Shown here piece by piece: positions 28,001-36,500 of a stretch of DNA of 64,000 nt. This DNA is from Burkholderia sp. Bp9143 (GTDB lineage: Bacteria > Pseudomonadota > Gammaproteobacteria > Burkholderiales > Burkholderiaceae). Both the position numbers and the translations under genes were made by a program. The stretch is taken from assembly GCF_003853645.1 (NCBI RefSeq), contig NZ_QTPO01000013.1, forward strand, positions 111,390 through 175,389. The letters are read 5' to 3'. The notes beneath the pieces were generated by a model. The model saw nothing but the letters and a program-made list of their open reading frames with translations, had not been told where the DNA came from and made no database searches. The first letter of the stretch is position 1. Each line of letters starts with the position of its first letter.

Positions 28001-30063
28001 AGCTGCACTACACCTACGACCCGGCCGGCAACATCACCCATATCCAGGACGACGCGCAGCAGACGATTTACTTCAGGAACAAGCGCGTCGAGCCGAGCAA
28101 CGACTACGTCTATGACGCCCTATACCGGCTGATCCAGGCCACGGGCCGCGAGCACCTGGGCCGGGGCGGCACCCCCATCGCCCATTCGCACAATGACGCC
28201 GGGCGCGTGGGCCTGGCAAGTGCCGACGCGGCCGGGCGCTTCGCCCCCAACGACGGCAACGCCATGGGTACGTACATCGAGCGCTACGTGTACGACGCCG
28301 TCGGCAACTTCCTGCAGATGCAGCACCGCGGCGGTGGTCCGGCAAATGCGGGCTGGACGCGCGCCTACGACTACCTTGATCCAAGCCTGATCGAAGACGG
28401 TAACGGTGGTGCCCTGCTCAAGGCCGGCAACCGCCTGACCCGCACGACGCTGAACCCGGCAGGCAACACGCCGCAGCCGGAAAGTTATATGCACGATGCC
28501 CACGGCAACATGCTGCGCATGCCGCACCTGGGCGGCGGCCTGCCTGGGCCGAATATGCACTGGGACTACAAGGACCAGTTGCGGCAGGCCAATCTGGGCG
28601 GTGGCGGCACGGCCTACTACGTGCATGACGCCTCAGGCCAGCGCGTGCGCAAGGTGTGGGAGAAGGCGCCGGGTCTCACCGAAGAGCGCATCTACCTCGG
28701 CGGCTTCGAGATCTTCCGCAGGCACGGCGGTGCCATCGGTACCAACACCGCCGCGCTGGAGCGCACGACGCTGCACGTGATGGACGACAAGCAGCGCATT
28801 GCCTTGGTGGAGACGCGCACGCTCGACACGGCGGGCGACGACCAGGCGCCACGACAACTCACCCGCTACCAGTTCGGCAATCACCTTGGGTCGAGTTACG
28901 TGGAACTGGACGAGCAGGCGCAGATCATCTCTTACGAGGAATACGCGCCCTACGGCAGCTCGACTTATCAGGCGGTGCGCAACCAGACGGAGACGGCGAA
29001 GCGGTATCGGTATACGGGGAAGGAGCGGGATGAGGAGAGCGGGTTGTATTACCACGGGGCGAGGTACTACGCGCCGTGGCTCGGGCGATGGACGGCCTGC
29101 GATCCGGCAGGCGAGGAGGAAGGTCTCAACCTCTACCTATATTGCTTCGATAATCCGACGGGCTTCGTCGATCCTGACGGCCAGAGCGGCAAAAAACTCG
29201 CCATCGTCATCCACAATGAATCCAAGCCGGCGGGAAAGGAACTCGCCAAACCCAAGGAGCCCGTAAAACCTCAAAAGGCGAAGATCAAAGATCCCGGAAA
29301 GAATGCTTCAGATAAAGAAAAGGCGAAATACGAAAAAGATAAGAGTAAAGCCGAGAAAGAATTCTCGGAAGGGATGAAAACGTATGAAGCAGCGAAAAAG
29401 AAATACGATTCCGATTTGAAAGAATACAAAGCAAACGAGAAGGCGTGGAGTGCTTATCATAAGTCGCAAAATGAGTTTTTGGCGTCTGAGAAGGCGCTGA
29501 AAGCCGAAGGCTATGATGTCGTGAAAGTCGATTCCGGCAAAGCGTTACTCGAGGCACTCCAGAACGCTGGGACGATCAAGGAACTCGTGATCCTGCACCA
29601 TGGCACTCCCTGGGGACCTGGCGGTGAAGGACCTGGCAGCGGCCTATACACCGACAAGCCGCCCCCCGGTGCCACGTTCGACGCCAAGCGTGGGGCCAAA
29701 CTATCGGACCTGGAAAAAATGATCAACGACAAGAAGATCGTGTTCGATGAGGCCGCGACGATTGTCTTGGCAGGGTGCAGAACCGCGGGCGGCAAAGAAG
29801 GTACGCATGTCGGTCAGTCCACATGGACCGGACCGATCGAGGATACCTTCGCTTATCGGCTCGCAAAAATTACGGGCCTCGAAGTCTACGGCAGCGAAGG
29901 TGTCTCATCATACGGCACCGACCAGCGAAAATCGACGCCGTGGCGCCATAGCGACATTGCCTGGCATCGATTCACGCAACAGGGAAACTCGATCAAAACG
30001 GAAAGTTTGAAAGGAAAATACTTGAATGTCGTGAAGCGAAAAACGAGCGCGAAGCCGGATTGA
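22093..30063 (+). CDS. fused TcB-TcC insecticidal toxin complex protein
   Basis: 2656 residues combining TcB and TcC, the cocoon that encloses the toxic tip. Visible in order: SpvB-type N-terminal domain (residues about 35-330; FGPQLSLSYDSGAGNG), FG-GAP/TcdB-mid repeats (FMDLAGDGQPDVVITDG near 504, LSGDGLTDICRI near 617, IDGSGTTDIIYL near 672), RHS/YD repeats, and the RHS-associated core (YRYTGKERDEESGLYYHGAR, about 2305-2342) ending at DPDGQ (2360-2364), where the tip is normally cut off. Residues 2365-2656 are a distinct effector. The start is either this GTG or a TTG at 22102 with AAGGTGGGG before it. Acts with the TcA at 30600. Confidence 0.9.
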   Translation: MGTLANLQRGREDDEHAAAPPTGVSTPALTLPKGGGAIRGIGEKFAANPVTGTGSMSVPIATSPGRSGFGPQLSLSYDSGAGNGPFGFGWSLSLPSVTRKTDKGLPQYCDAVDSDVFIVSGAEDLVPVLVQDASGKWVREALPPRTVNGRIFRIRRYRPRIEGLFAHIERWTNTTDATDVFWRSITHDNITAWYGKTADSRIADPADPRRIFSWLICQSHDDKGNVVVYGYKAEDSAKVFEDSAGTNLPKAHERNRTHQSRSAQRYLKRIRYGNRSPYFPELKADAAWPEPPDAGVPDGSDAWHFEVVFDYGEHDANAPAPHDAEHWPSRPDPFSSCRAGFEVRTYRLCQRVLMFHHFPGEVGVERNCLVRSTDFTYSDEVNPTDALNPVYTFLEAVAQTGYRRDNGSYDSRSLPPVQFEYSKPTVQETVEEVDPSSLENLPIGVSGNAYRWTDLHGEGIPGILTEQADAWFYKRNLSPLTSTAAFAPLENVVLKPNVALSSGADFMDLAGDGQPDVVITDGPVPGLYEHDDAEGWQPFRPFTSRLNLDLRDPNLKFVDLDGDGRADVLITEDDAFVWHASLADDGFGPARRVAQELDEERGPRIVFSDGTQSIYLADLSGDGLTDICRIRNGEACYWPNLGYGRFGAKVTMDNAPWFDNPDQFDHARIHLADIDGSGTTDIIYLHRDGVRLYFNQSGNGWSQPHTLKVFPRIDDLASIVPTDLLGNGTASLVWSSPLPGDARRPMRYVNLMGGLKAHLLVRTVNNLGTETRVAYAPSTKFYLQDKRDGKPWITRLPFPVHVVERVETYDHISRNHFATRYAYHHGYFDGEEREFRGFGMVEQWDTEQFAAVADGSVLADNVAAASHVPPVHTKTWFHTGVYLGRERRSRHFESEYFREPGLTVEAARPLLLDDSTVPVDLTPDEEREACRALKGSMLRQEVYADDADHPGATPQQIRRARTPYTVTEQNFTIRALQKRGLNLHAVFFSHVNEALSYHYERNPADPRIQHALTLEVDDFGNVLKQAAIGYGRRISPPWTQWDRDRQTTALLTYTENRVTNAIGSSDAHRNPLTCEAITFELTGYTATGAAGRYRASDFVEPDPAAPGRLRHKFTAPEVGYEATAAGRQRRRPIEARRTLYRRDDLGGLLPLGELQPRALPGESYKLAVTDGLLDQVFQRPRQGQADEPLLPDPEAVLGGQAGNRGGYLRSRILKADGRFPSSDADDHWWVPSGQAFYSANPADSASTELAQARDHFFLSRRYRDPFGQHAFVDFDAHDLLMTETRDALGNRVTVHANDYRVLQPCLVSDPNGNRTDVAFDTLGMVVGTAVMGKPAPAPVEGDTLAGFVANLTQAQLDGFFDADDPHAAAVGLLKDATTRIVYDLDRFRRTRQANPNNPDKWQPACAATLARETHVSAPLPPQGLKIQLSFSYSDGFGREIQKKIQAEPGPVPRRDATGRIVIGADGQPVTTPNDVSPRWAGSGWTVFNNKGKPVRQFEPFFTDTHRFEFAVSIGVSPVLFYDPAERVVATLHPNHTYEKVVFDPWQQTTYDVNDTCAPRNVQTGDPRTDADIGGYVAEYFRTQPATWQTWRAQRIGGAMGVDERNAALRAEAHADTPATAHFDVLGRPFLTVARNRVVCPGHDLDGSEESFATRIELDIEGNRRAVRDAIQQAGDALGRIVMRYAYDMLGNRIHQLSMEAGARWMLNDVAGKPIRAWDSRGHGFTTRYDALRRPTEQTVRGTTSESDPRTLNLDILVEKIEYGETLPNAEVLNLRTRIYRHSDSSGVAINARLDVNGNPIKAFDFKGNLLRSTRQLVSDYIAIPDWRLNPKLDDECFEGSTRYDALDRPVQSVPPHSSLGRGQFNVIQPVFNEANLLERVDVWLERAAEPVELLDTASEAPSPVGVANIDYDAKGQRLRIDYKNGTSTFYGYDPLTFRLDQLLTKRKAADFPGDDPRPPVAGWPGKQVQKLHYTYDPAGNITHIQDDAQQTIYFRNKRVEPSNDYVYDALYRLIQATGREHLGRGGTPIAHSHNDAGRVGLASADAAGRFAPNDGNAMGTYIERYVYDAVGNFLQMQHRGGGPANAGWTRAYDYLDPSLIEDGNGGALLKAGNRLTRTTLNPAGNTPQPESYMHDAHGNMLRMPHLGGGLPGPNMHWDYKDQLRQANLGGGGTAYYVHDASGQRVRKVWEKAPGLTEERIYLGGFEIFRRHGGAIGTNTAALERTTLHVMDDKQRIALVETRTLDTAGDDQAPRQLTRYQFGNHLGSSYVELDEQAQIISYEEYAPYGSSTYQAVRNQTETAKRYRYTGKERDEESGLYYHGARYYAPWLGRWTACDPAGEEEGLNLYLYCFDNPTGFVDPDGQSGKKLAIVIHNESKPAGKELAKPKEPVKPQKAKIKDPGKNASDKEKAKYEKDKSKAEKEFSEGMKTYEAAKKKYDSDLKEYKANEKAWSAYHKSQNEFLASEKALKAEGYDVVKVDSGKALLEALQNAGTIKELVILHHGTPWGPGGEGPGSGLYTDKPPPGATFDAKRGAKLSDLEKMINDKKIVFDEAATIVLAGCRTAGGKEGTHVGQSTWTGPIEDTFAYRLAKITGLEVYGSEGVSSYGTDQRKSTPWRHSDIAWHRFTQQGNSIKTESLKGKYLNVVKRKTSAKPD
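29173..30060 (+). other. TcC hypervariable tip: coiled coil plus clan-CD peptidase-like domain
   Basis: Codons 2361-2656 of the fused toxin. The first ~110 residues are Lys/Glu-rich and helical. The rest has two hydrophobic strands, one ending in LVILHHG (H2502/H2503) and one in IVLAGC (C2562), about 59 residues apart. Clan-CD cysteine peptidases (caspase, gingipain, CHAT, C80) have this strand-His-Gly then strand-Cys order. The base composition is visibly AT-richer than the RHS part, in line with exchange of toxin tips by recombination. The enzymatic activity is an inference. Confidence 0.5.
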
Positions 30064-30599
30064 ATCGCTCACTATTTCTCGCATCCTGATTTATACCGAT
30101 TTGCGAACGGAAATGTATGAAACCAGTTCCTCACGAATGCTTCATCGACCCGACGGACGACTTCTCCGTCCTGCTGCCGGGCGCGCTGCTTGCCTGGCTG
30201 ATGATGGGCAGGATGGGCCCAGTCGTGCTGGGGCATCGCCATGCCAAACTCGATGGCGTGCGGGCTTGGGCCGCCCTCCTGTTCGCGAGCCACTTCTTCG
30301 GCCATCGGGTCTTTCTGCTCGGGTCCTGCGACCGGGCGCCGCACTCGATGCTTAAGGCGCAGTTGGCCACCACCGGTAACCGGATAACGCCATGATCGAT
30401 ACGCGACGAAGACTGTGGCCATTCGGCCCTCGCGCCTCGGCGCTCGTATCGAGACTGGCGCTGCTGAATCAACTTCTGAAACCCCTCCTGATGCGGCGCC
30501 GGGAAGGTTAACGCACGTGAGCCGCTACTGCTGAGCAACGTCGACTTCGACGAAACAAAACTCCGGGCGACAGCTCGATTTGTGCCGAGGAGATAGACC
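30064..30599 (+). other. spacer between TcB-TcC and TcA genes
   Basis: About 540 bases holding the small hydrophobic frame at 30117 and its ATGA-coupled 39-codon partner. The right end has a good ribosome binding site (GAGGAGATAGACC) for the TcA gene. No terminator-like hairpin was recognised, so read-through from the TcB-TcC gene to the TcA gene is possible. Confidence 0.4.
30117..30395 (+). CDS. small hydrophobic protein between the two Tc genes
   Basis: 92 residues from the ATG at 30117, with one or two hydrophobic segments (FSVLLPGALLAWLMMGRMG and AWAALLFASHFFGHRVFLLG). From about residue 70 it becomes polar and unpatterned, so the gene may be truncated by a frameshift. A 39-codon frame (30392-30511, basic and leucine-rich) starts at an ATGA overlap with its stop. 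It lies 53 bases after the TcB-TcC gene on the same strand. It could be an immunity or assembly protein for the tip, or a remnant; family unknown. Confidence 0.4.
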   Translation: MKPVPHECFIDPTDDFSVLLPGALLAWLMMGRMGPVVLGHRHAKLDGVRAWAALLFASHFFGHRVFLLGSCDRAPHSMLKAQLATTGNRITP

Positions 30600-33500
30600 A
30601 TGCCGCAAATACTCGTGATCCGGCTCCACCCGGACACACCCATCGGTGGCACGCGTTTCAGCGATTTTCTGACCGGCCTGAAAATCTCGGCCTTCGATCT
30701 GAGCGTCGGCGATCCCAAAGTGGGCCAGCATATCGGTGATGCCGCATTCGTGGCGCCGGCCGCGCCCCCGATCCCCGACCCAGGCACGACCATCGTCCAG
30801 CATTACACGCCGCCGATTCCACCGCTGCCTCTCACGATTTACGCCGAATCCGAAGCAACGGCGGTGATCCCGATCACGCTGCCCGCCGGATACAAGGAAT
30901 ACGTGACACTCGACGTCCGGCTCGAAATCAGCCGAGGTGGCACGAAGATCGCGAGCAGGCTCGTCTACTATGACGTCAACGTCGTGACCGTCGGCGCGTT
31001 GCCTGCGCCGACAACGTATCCTGCCATCCCGGCCAGCGAGGTCGGGATCTATCTGCCCCTCCCTCGCCCGCTGTCGCCCGGTCTCGCCCAAATCGATTTG
31101 AGCCAGGGGCAGGCACCCGATTTCGAATCGCTCAAGACCGCCGTGCAAACGGTGTTGGCTGCGGATCAGGGGCCAGTGCCCGCAATCACCGATATCACGC
31201 CCGCCCAGGCGACGCATATCGCCAATGAAATCATCTGGGGCCCGCAAGATCCGCTACCGGCGGCACCTGCAAGTGGTACGACCGGATTCGACGATCTAGG
31301 CGCGTTATATACAAATCCCCCGAACGACGGCACGATCGGCAACCAGCTCGAACAGAACCGGCAGCAGTTCGAAGGCAACTTGAACAGCTATTACGCAACG
31401 CATAACGCCAACGTCGATCGGCTGGCTCGATACACGTTTGCACTCGGTTGCGCGATGGCCTGTGAAAAGATGAGCATCGACGCCGAGATGGCGTTGATGG
31501 TCTTTCCGGTCAACCCCGGCGTACCGAGCCCAACCACATTGATCAGCAGCGCCGATGTCGTGCTGGTCCAAAGCGGCGGCGGTACCCTTACGCCCGCATT
31601 CAAAGTGCCGGCCGAGTATTTCTATGCGCTCGGCGTCATGCTGCCCATGCAGATGTCGGCGAAGCAGCGATATCAACTCGCATGCCGCGACAACGAGGAA
31701 CGTACGCTGCCTGCGCTGACGTCGGCAGTCGATGCCGGCACGATCAGCGATTCGCTTGCCGTCAATCCGGCACAGGCGGCTCGGCGGATTGCGGCACTCG
31801 TGCCCGGCGTGCAATACGACGCGACCGCGCCGCACTGCGAAGTCGACGCCACGCTCACGCCGCTCATCAATGATTGGCTTGCGTATCCGTCCGCAGCCAA
31901 CTGGCGAGACTATCACCCTGGCGACGATACCGTCGGGTTCTGGACACCGGAAATCGCCGCGCAGCCGAATGCCTATCTCTCGCTCGACCTCGCGGCTGTG
32001 ACGAACGACCACCAGCCGTTGATCGCCGCGATTCGTGCCATTCCGGTGACGAGCGTGAGCCAACTGTCGCTGATGTCGGTCACGGATTGGAATAATCTGT
32101 TTGGCATGCCGCCCAACATCGTGCTGCTGCCGCCCTTCACTGCGCCGGGAACGGCTAAAGCGCGCGTGGCGGCGTTCATTCGCCACGTCCAGAAATTCTT
32201 CGCGGTCGGTTTCGGGATCGCGACAATGCCGTCCGCCGCCGCGCCCGCCGCACCGGTGCTCGATTCGCCCACGATCGACGTCATCGCCGACTGGGTCAGC
32301 GCTTATCAGGCGCTGGTGGGCGGCACCTTTTCCTTCGGCGCGGGCGCACTCGTGGATGCCGACGTGACCGCTGCCGCGCAAACGGCGTTGCCCGGCGACC
32401 CATCGGCGCAGGCGTGGCTCGTTCAGCGCGTCACGGTGTTGAACGCTTTGTGTCAACTGGCCGGCGTTGCATCGAATGTGATGCCGCCCGTGCCGAGTGT
32501 GGCGTTTTCCATCGCCGAAGCGTTGTATGCGCGCGGCTTCACCAGCGCGATGGACATCAACCGGCTGGACCAAACGGATTTTGCCGATGCGATGCGCGGG
32601 ACCGTCGCGTTCGATCAGTCCAATGCAATCTGGATCGCGGCAGGCGGTGTCAATCCTCCCGCGCCGCCGCCACCCGGCCCATTCCAGCCGGTGAACCCCG
32701 GCGGACTGGAGAACTGCGTGCCGCCGTGCTACCTGTCGCCCACGGGCACGGTCGAGTATTTGCATGAACTGCTGCGGCTTTCGGAGAATTCGACCTGCGC
32801 GACGCCCGCTGCGACGCCCGATCCAGGCAGGCCGACGCTCGAAGAGGCAATTGCCGCCCGCCGCAGTGACCCAGGCTTGCTGGACGTGAGCGCGGCAAAC
32901 GCAATGACGCCGCTACCGCTCGTCGACATCGTCATCGAGCAACTCGAAAACCTTGTTGCGCCACCGGCTTCCGGCAGCGTTTACAACACGGCCGAACATC
33001 ACCTGAACGATCATAAGCTGTGCTCCGCCGACGAGTGTGCCGACGTGATCGAGAATACGGACAATTGCCACCCGCCAGCCAGCTTGTTTCGCGCGTTGCC
33101 CGAGTTCAATTCGCCGGCTACGCCGGTTGCAAACCAAGCGGCGTATGACGCGCTGAAAACCGATTTTTCGTCACCTGCGCTGCCGTACTCGCAGCCTCTC
33201 GATGTCAACCGCGCGTACCTCGATGCGCTTTCATCGTGCCGTTTTGCGGCAATGCGCGGCTTCAGGAAGGAGATCACCGAATTCGCGCTCGACCCGACAG
33301 TCGTTGCGCCGACGTTTCAAAGCCATTTATGGCGATACCCGGTAAATATCGATATCGGCATCGAGTATCTCGGCATCAATCCCGAAGAGTATGAGCTTCT
33401 GTTCACCCAAGACATTGCGCTTGTACCGACGCCAGGCCAACTGGTGCTATACGAGCTGTACGGCTTCCCCGTAGCGAACCCCGGGGGCTCTAATTGGGTC

Positions 33501-36500
33501 GACATCGTACTGCGGTTGCCTGAATTTCTGAAGCGTACGGGCCTCACCTATTGCGAACTCGTCGAGCTGCAAAAGTCGAACTGCTTCCGGTTCGCCGTTG
33601 TGCAGCAACAAGGGCCGCGCAATACCAACGCGTTTGCCGGCACGGATGCGACGAGCGCGGGCGATACGTCAGGAGGGCTACCAGATTGCGAGCCTTGCTG
33701 CCCCGAGCATTACCGGATCGTTTTCCAGGACCCCAAGAATCCTCTCGATGCGCTGAGGTTTCTCGCGGTATACCTGCGACTGTGGCGCAAGCTTGGAGCC
33801 GTATGCGGAGCGCGCTACACGTTCACTCAGCTTTGCGATATCTGCGAGGTGCTTCAGCTTTTCATCGGCGGCAGCATCAACCCTGATTTCATCCGTCAAC
33901 TGATATCGTTCCAGATTCTGCGCGACCAGTTCGGCTTGCGTCTGACCGATGGCACGGCAACGAAAGGTGCACATGGCGCGGACAGGACGCATCTGCTCGC
34001 GCTATGGAAGGCGCCTCCCCCGGCAGCGAAGTGGAATTGGGCCATGCGCCAGCTTGTCGATCGAGTCATGCGCCATGCCCAGACACGCATCGATCATTGC
34101 CCGAAACGGCCGCCCCATTTTATCAAGCTACTGGTCGAAAACCTCGATCCGCTGTCGGAACTGGCCGGATTCTCGACGACCGCCGCGAAGGACACCTGGC
34201 ATGCCGCCCCGACCCATACACTGCGGTTTGCCGAAGTTCTCGCGAAAATCACCGCCTCGCATTTCGGCATCGGCGAACTGCTGTACTTGTTTTCGGTAGA
34301 GCCGCATCTTGATGGCGACGATCCGTTCCCGCTGCAGGATGCCAACGAATCGCTCGACTATCCTTTCGATCTGTCCGAGGAAGAGCCACGACAGAACCAC
34401 GAGCGTAACGAAGAGCGTGCGCAGGGCCACAGTCTGGATGCGCTGCGCAAGAAGCTTCTGGCAGTCGCCGTCGACGAGAGCGAGATTCACGACTGGACAT
34501 GGCACCGCGTCGAAAGCGCGTTGAAGATGGAGTTCGGTTATGTCGTGCCGCCGGGCGGCACCGATTACTTGACGTCGCTCGGCAAGCACTTCTTTCCCCA
34601 CACGCTCGAGCGTGCCGGCATTGCCGTCGGGGCGACGAATCGGCAATACCGCACGCCGTTGACGACGACGTCTCCCGATATGTGGAATACGCCGGCGGAA
34701 GGTCCATTCAGATTCGACGCGGCGACCAACGAGCTCTATACGCAGCTTCCGCTGACCGATCACGCCGTGATCGAAAAACTCGTGCACGTCCGTGACCTGA
34801 CGCCGGACGAGCAACACGCGGTGCAGAACCTGTATGCGATGCCGCGCGTCGACCTCGCGCCGTTTGCGATGTTGTTCCCCGACTTCGCGGCGGCGGAAAG
34901 ACATTTGATTGCCGAGCACGACGAAGAAAGACGCTGGCACTGGTTTCGCGAGCGGTTTGCGCTGATGGTCAAGCGCTGCCATGTGATTGCCGCGCATTTG
35001 GTCGGCCATGTTGGTGCTGTCGCGAGCGCTTCGCCATGCGGCTGCACTGACGCGCCGTCGCCGCACGAGACGCAAACGGCATGGCTGATTCTGCGGCACC
35101 TCTTCGGCGACGAGAATCGCGGTTTGACTTCGTGGGAAAACGATTCGGGCGCAATTCCCGACGTCATGTGGAAGCCGTTGCCGTCTGGCGGAGCGTTTGC
35201 GGCGCTGCTGGGACTCGTCGGCACAGGATTGATGGGCGAGTTTCACACCAAAGGCGGTGAGCTCGTCTGGCGCGAGCTCCGTGCGAACATACGGGCGTTC
35301 GATTCGGAGAAGAACGAAAGGAACACGCCATTGCCGACGATTCTGCCGGCTCTCGATTTGAGCCTTTCTCCCGAGCAACTGAAGCTCTTCGGCGTGCGTA
35401 ACGGTTTCGCGATTCAGAACCGCCGCGGCACCGAGCTTGGCGGTGCTGCCGGCTTTCATATCAAGTGGCATGGCGTTCTGATGGTCGACGAGGAAGGACG
35501 CTACCAGTTCGAAGCTGACGTACCGCGCGGGAACGCGGGCAAGGAGACGGGCGAAGACGAGCGTGAATGCATTCCAGAACGCCGCTGGCGAGTCACCTTG
35601 AGCCGCGGGCAGAAGACGTGGGCGGTGCTGTCACATCATTGGAAAGACGAACCCGCCGAAAGCAATTCGTCACTGCATTTGAAGTCGGGCGCATACAACA
35701 TCGAAGTCGAATTTTCCCAGAACGAACCGCAGTTTTCGGGCGAAGACGATGTGCATCCGTTGCATACCGGGTTCGAAGTCAAGTATTCGGGCGCCGATAC
35801 GCATGGGCAACTCGTGGTGCTGCCGCTCGACAAGCTGTTTTGCGCGAGCAAGGACGAGCAGCTCATCGGCAAAATGAGCTTTCCGAAAGACAGCAGCGTT
35901 GCCGAGTACTTGTACCTGAGATACACGAGCACGCTGCGCGACATACGTCGTACTTACCAACGCGCGTTCAAGGCGCTGCTGTTCGCGCATCGTTTCGCGC
36001 TCACGGGCCGTCCAACGAAGCCGTTCGGGCAGTCCGAGCTAGGCTATATGTTCGCGCATGCGGACTTGTTCGCGGGCGTCAGCTATTACCGCAATCCGGG
36101 TTCTGTCAGGCACGCCGCCAATTTCGACATGAACCTGCTGCCGCTCCTCGACTACTATCATCCACCGGCAGCGAGCCAGGATCAACGCACCCTTCCGAGC
36201 ATCCAGCGCAAGCAGGCGCTGTTCGATTGGTGGGAGCGGATGTTTGATTACTCGCGAATGTGTTGGACCGCGGACGAAAGGGCAGACGAGAGCGGAAAGA
36301 AGACGTGGGCGCGTGCAAGACCCGTCTGGCTGTTGTTCGAGGAAGCGGCTGAGAAGCAGCCCGACAACCCCGCTCAACTGCTGCGCCATCTCGACGTCGA
36401 CCTGGATCACGCACCCTGCGTGCTGTCGTATTTCTCGACGCAGACGACACCCGTCTACAAGATCGTCAGCAACGACCTGACGGACGATCGATGGGCTGTC

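Noticed and set aside
23833..28041. 1402-codon open frame antisense to the Tc gene
   Set aside because: It is the complementary shadow of a GC-rich gene on the other strand; Val/Ala/Gly/Arg-rich with no domain structure.
31305..32765. 486-codon minus-strand frame inside TcA
   Set aside because: Arg/His-rich shadow of the TcA gene with no start signal or family features.
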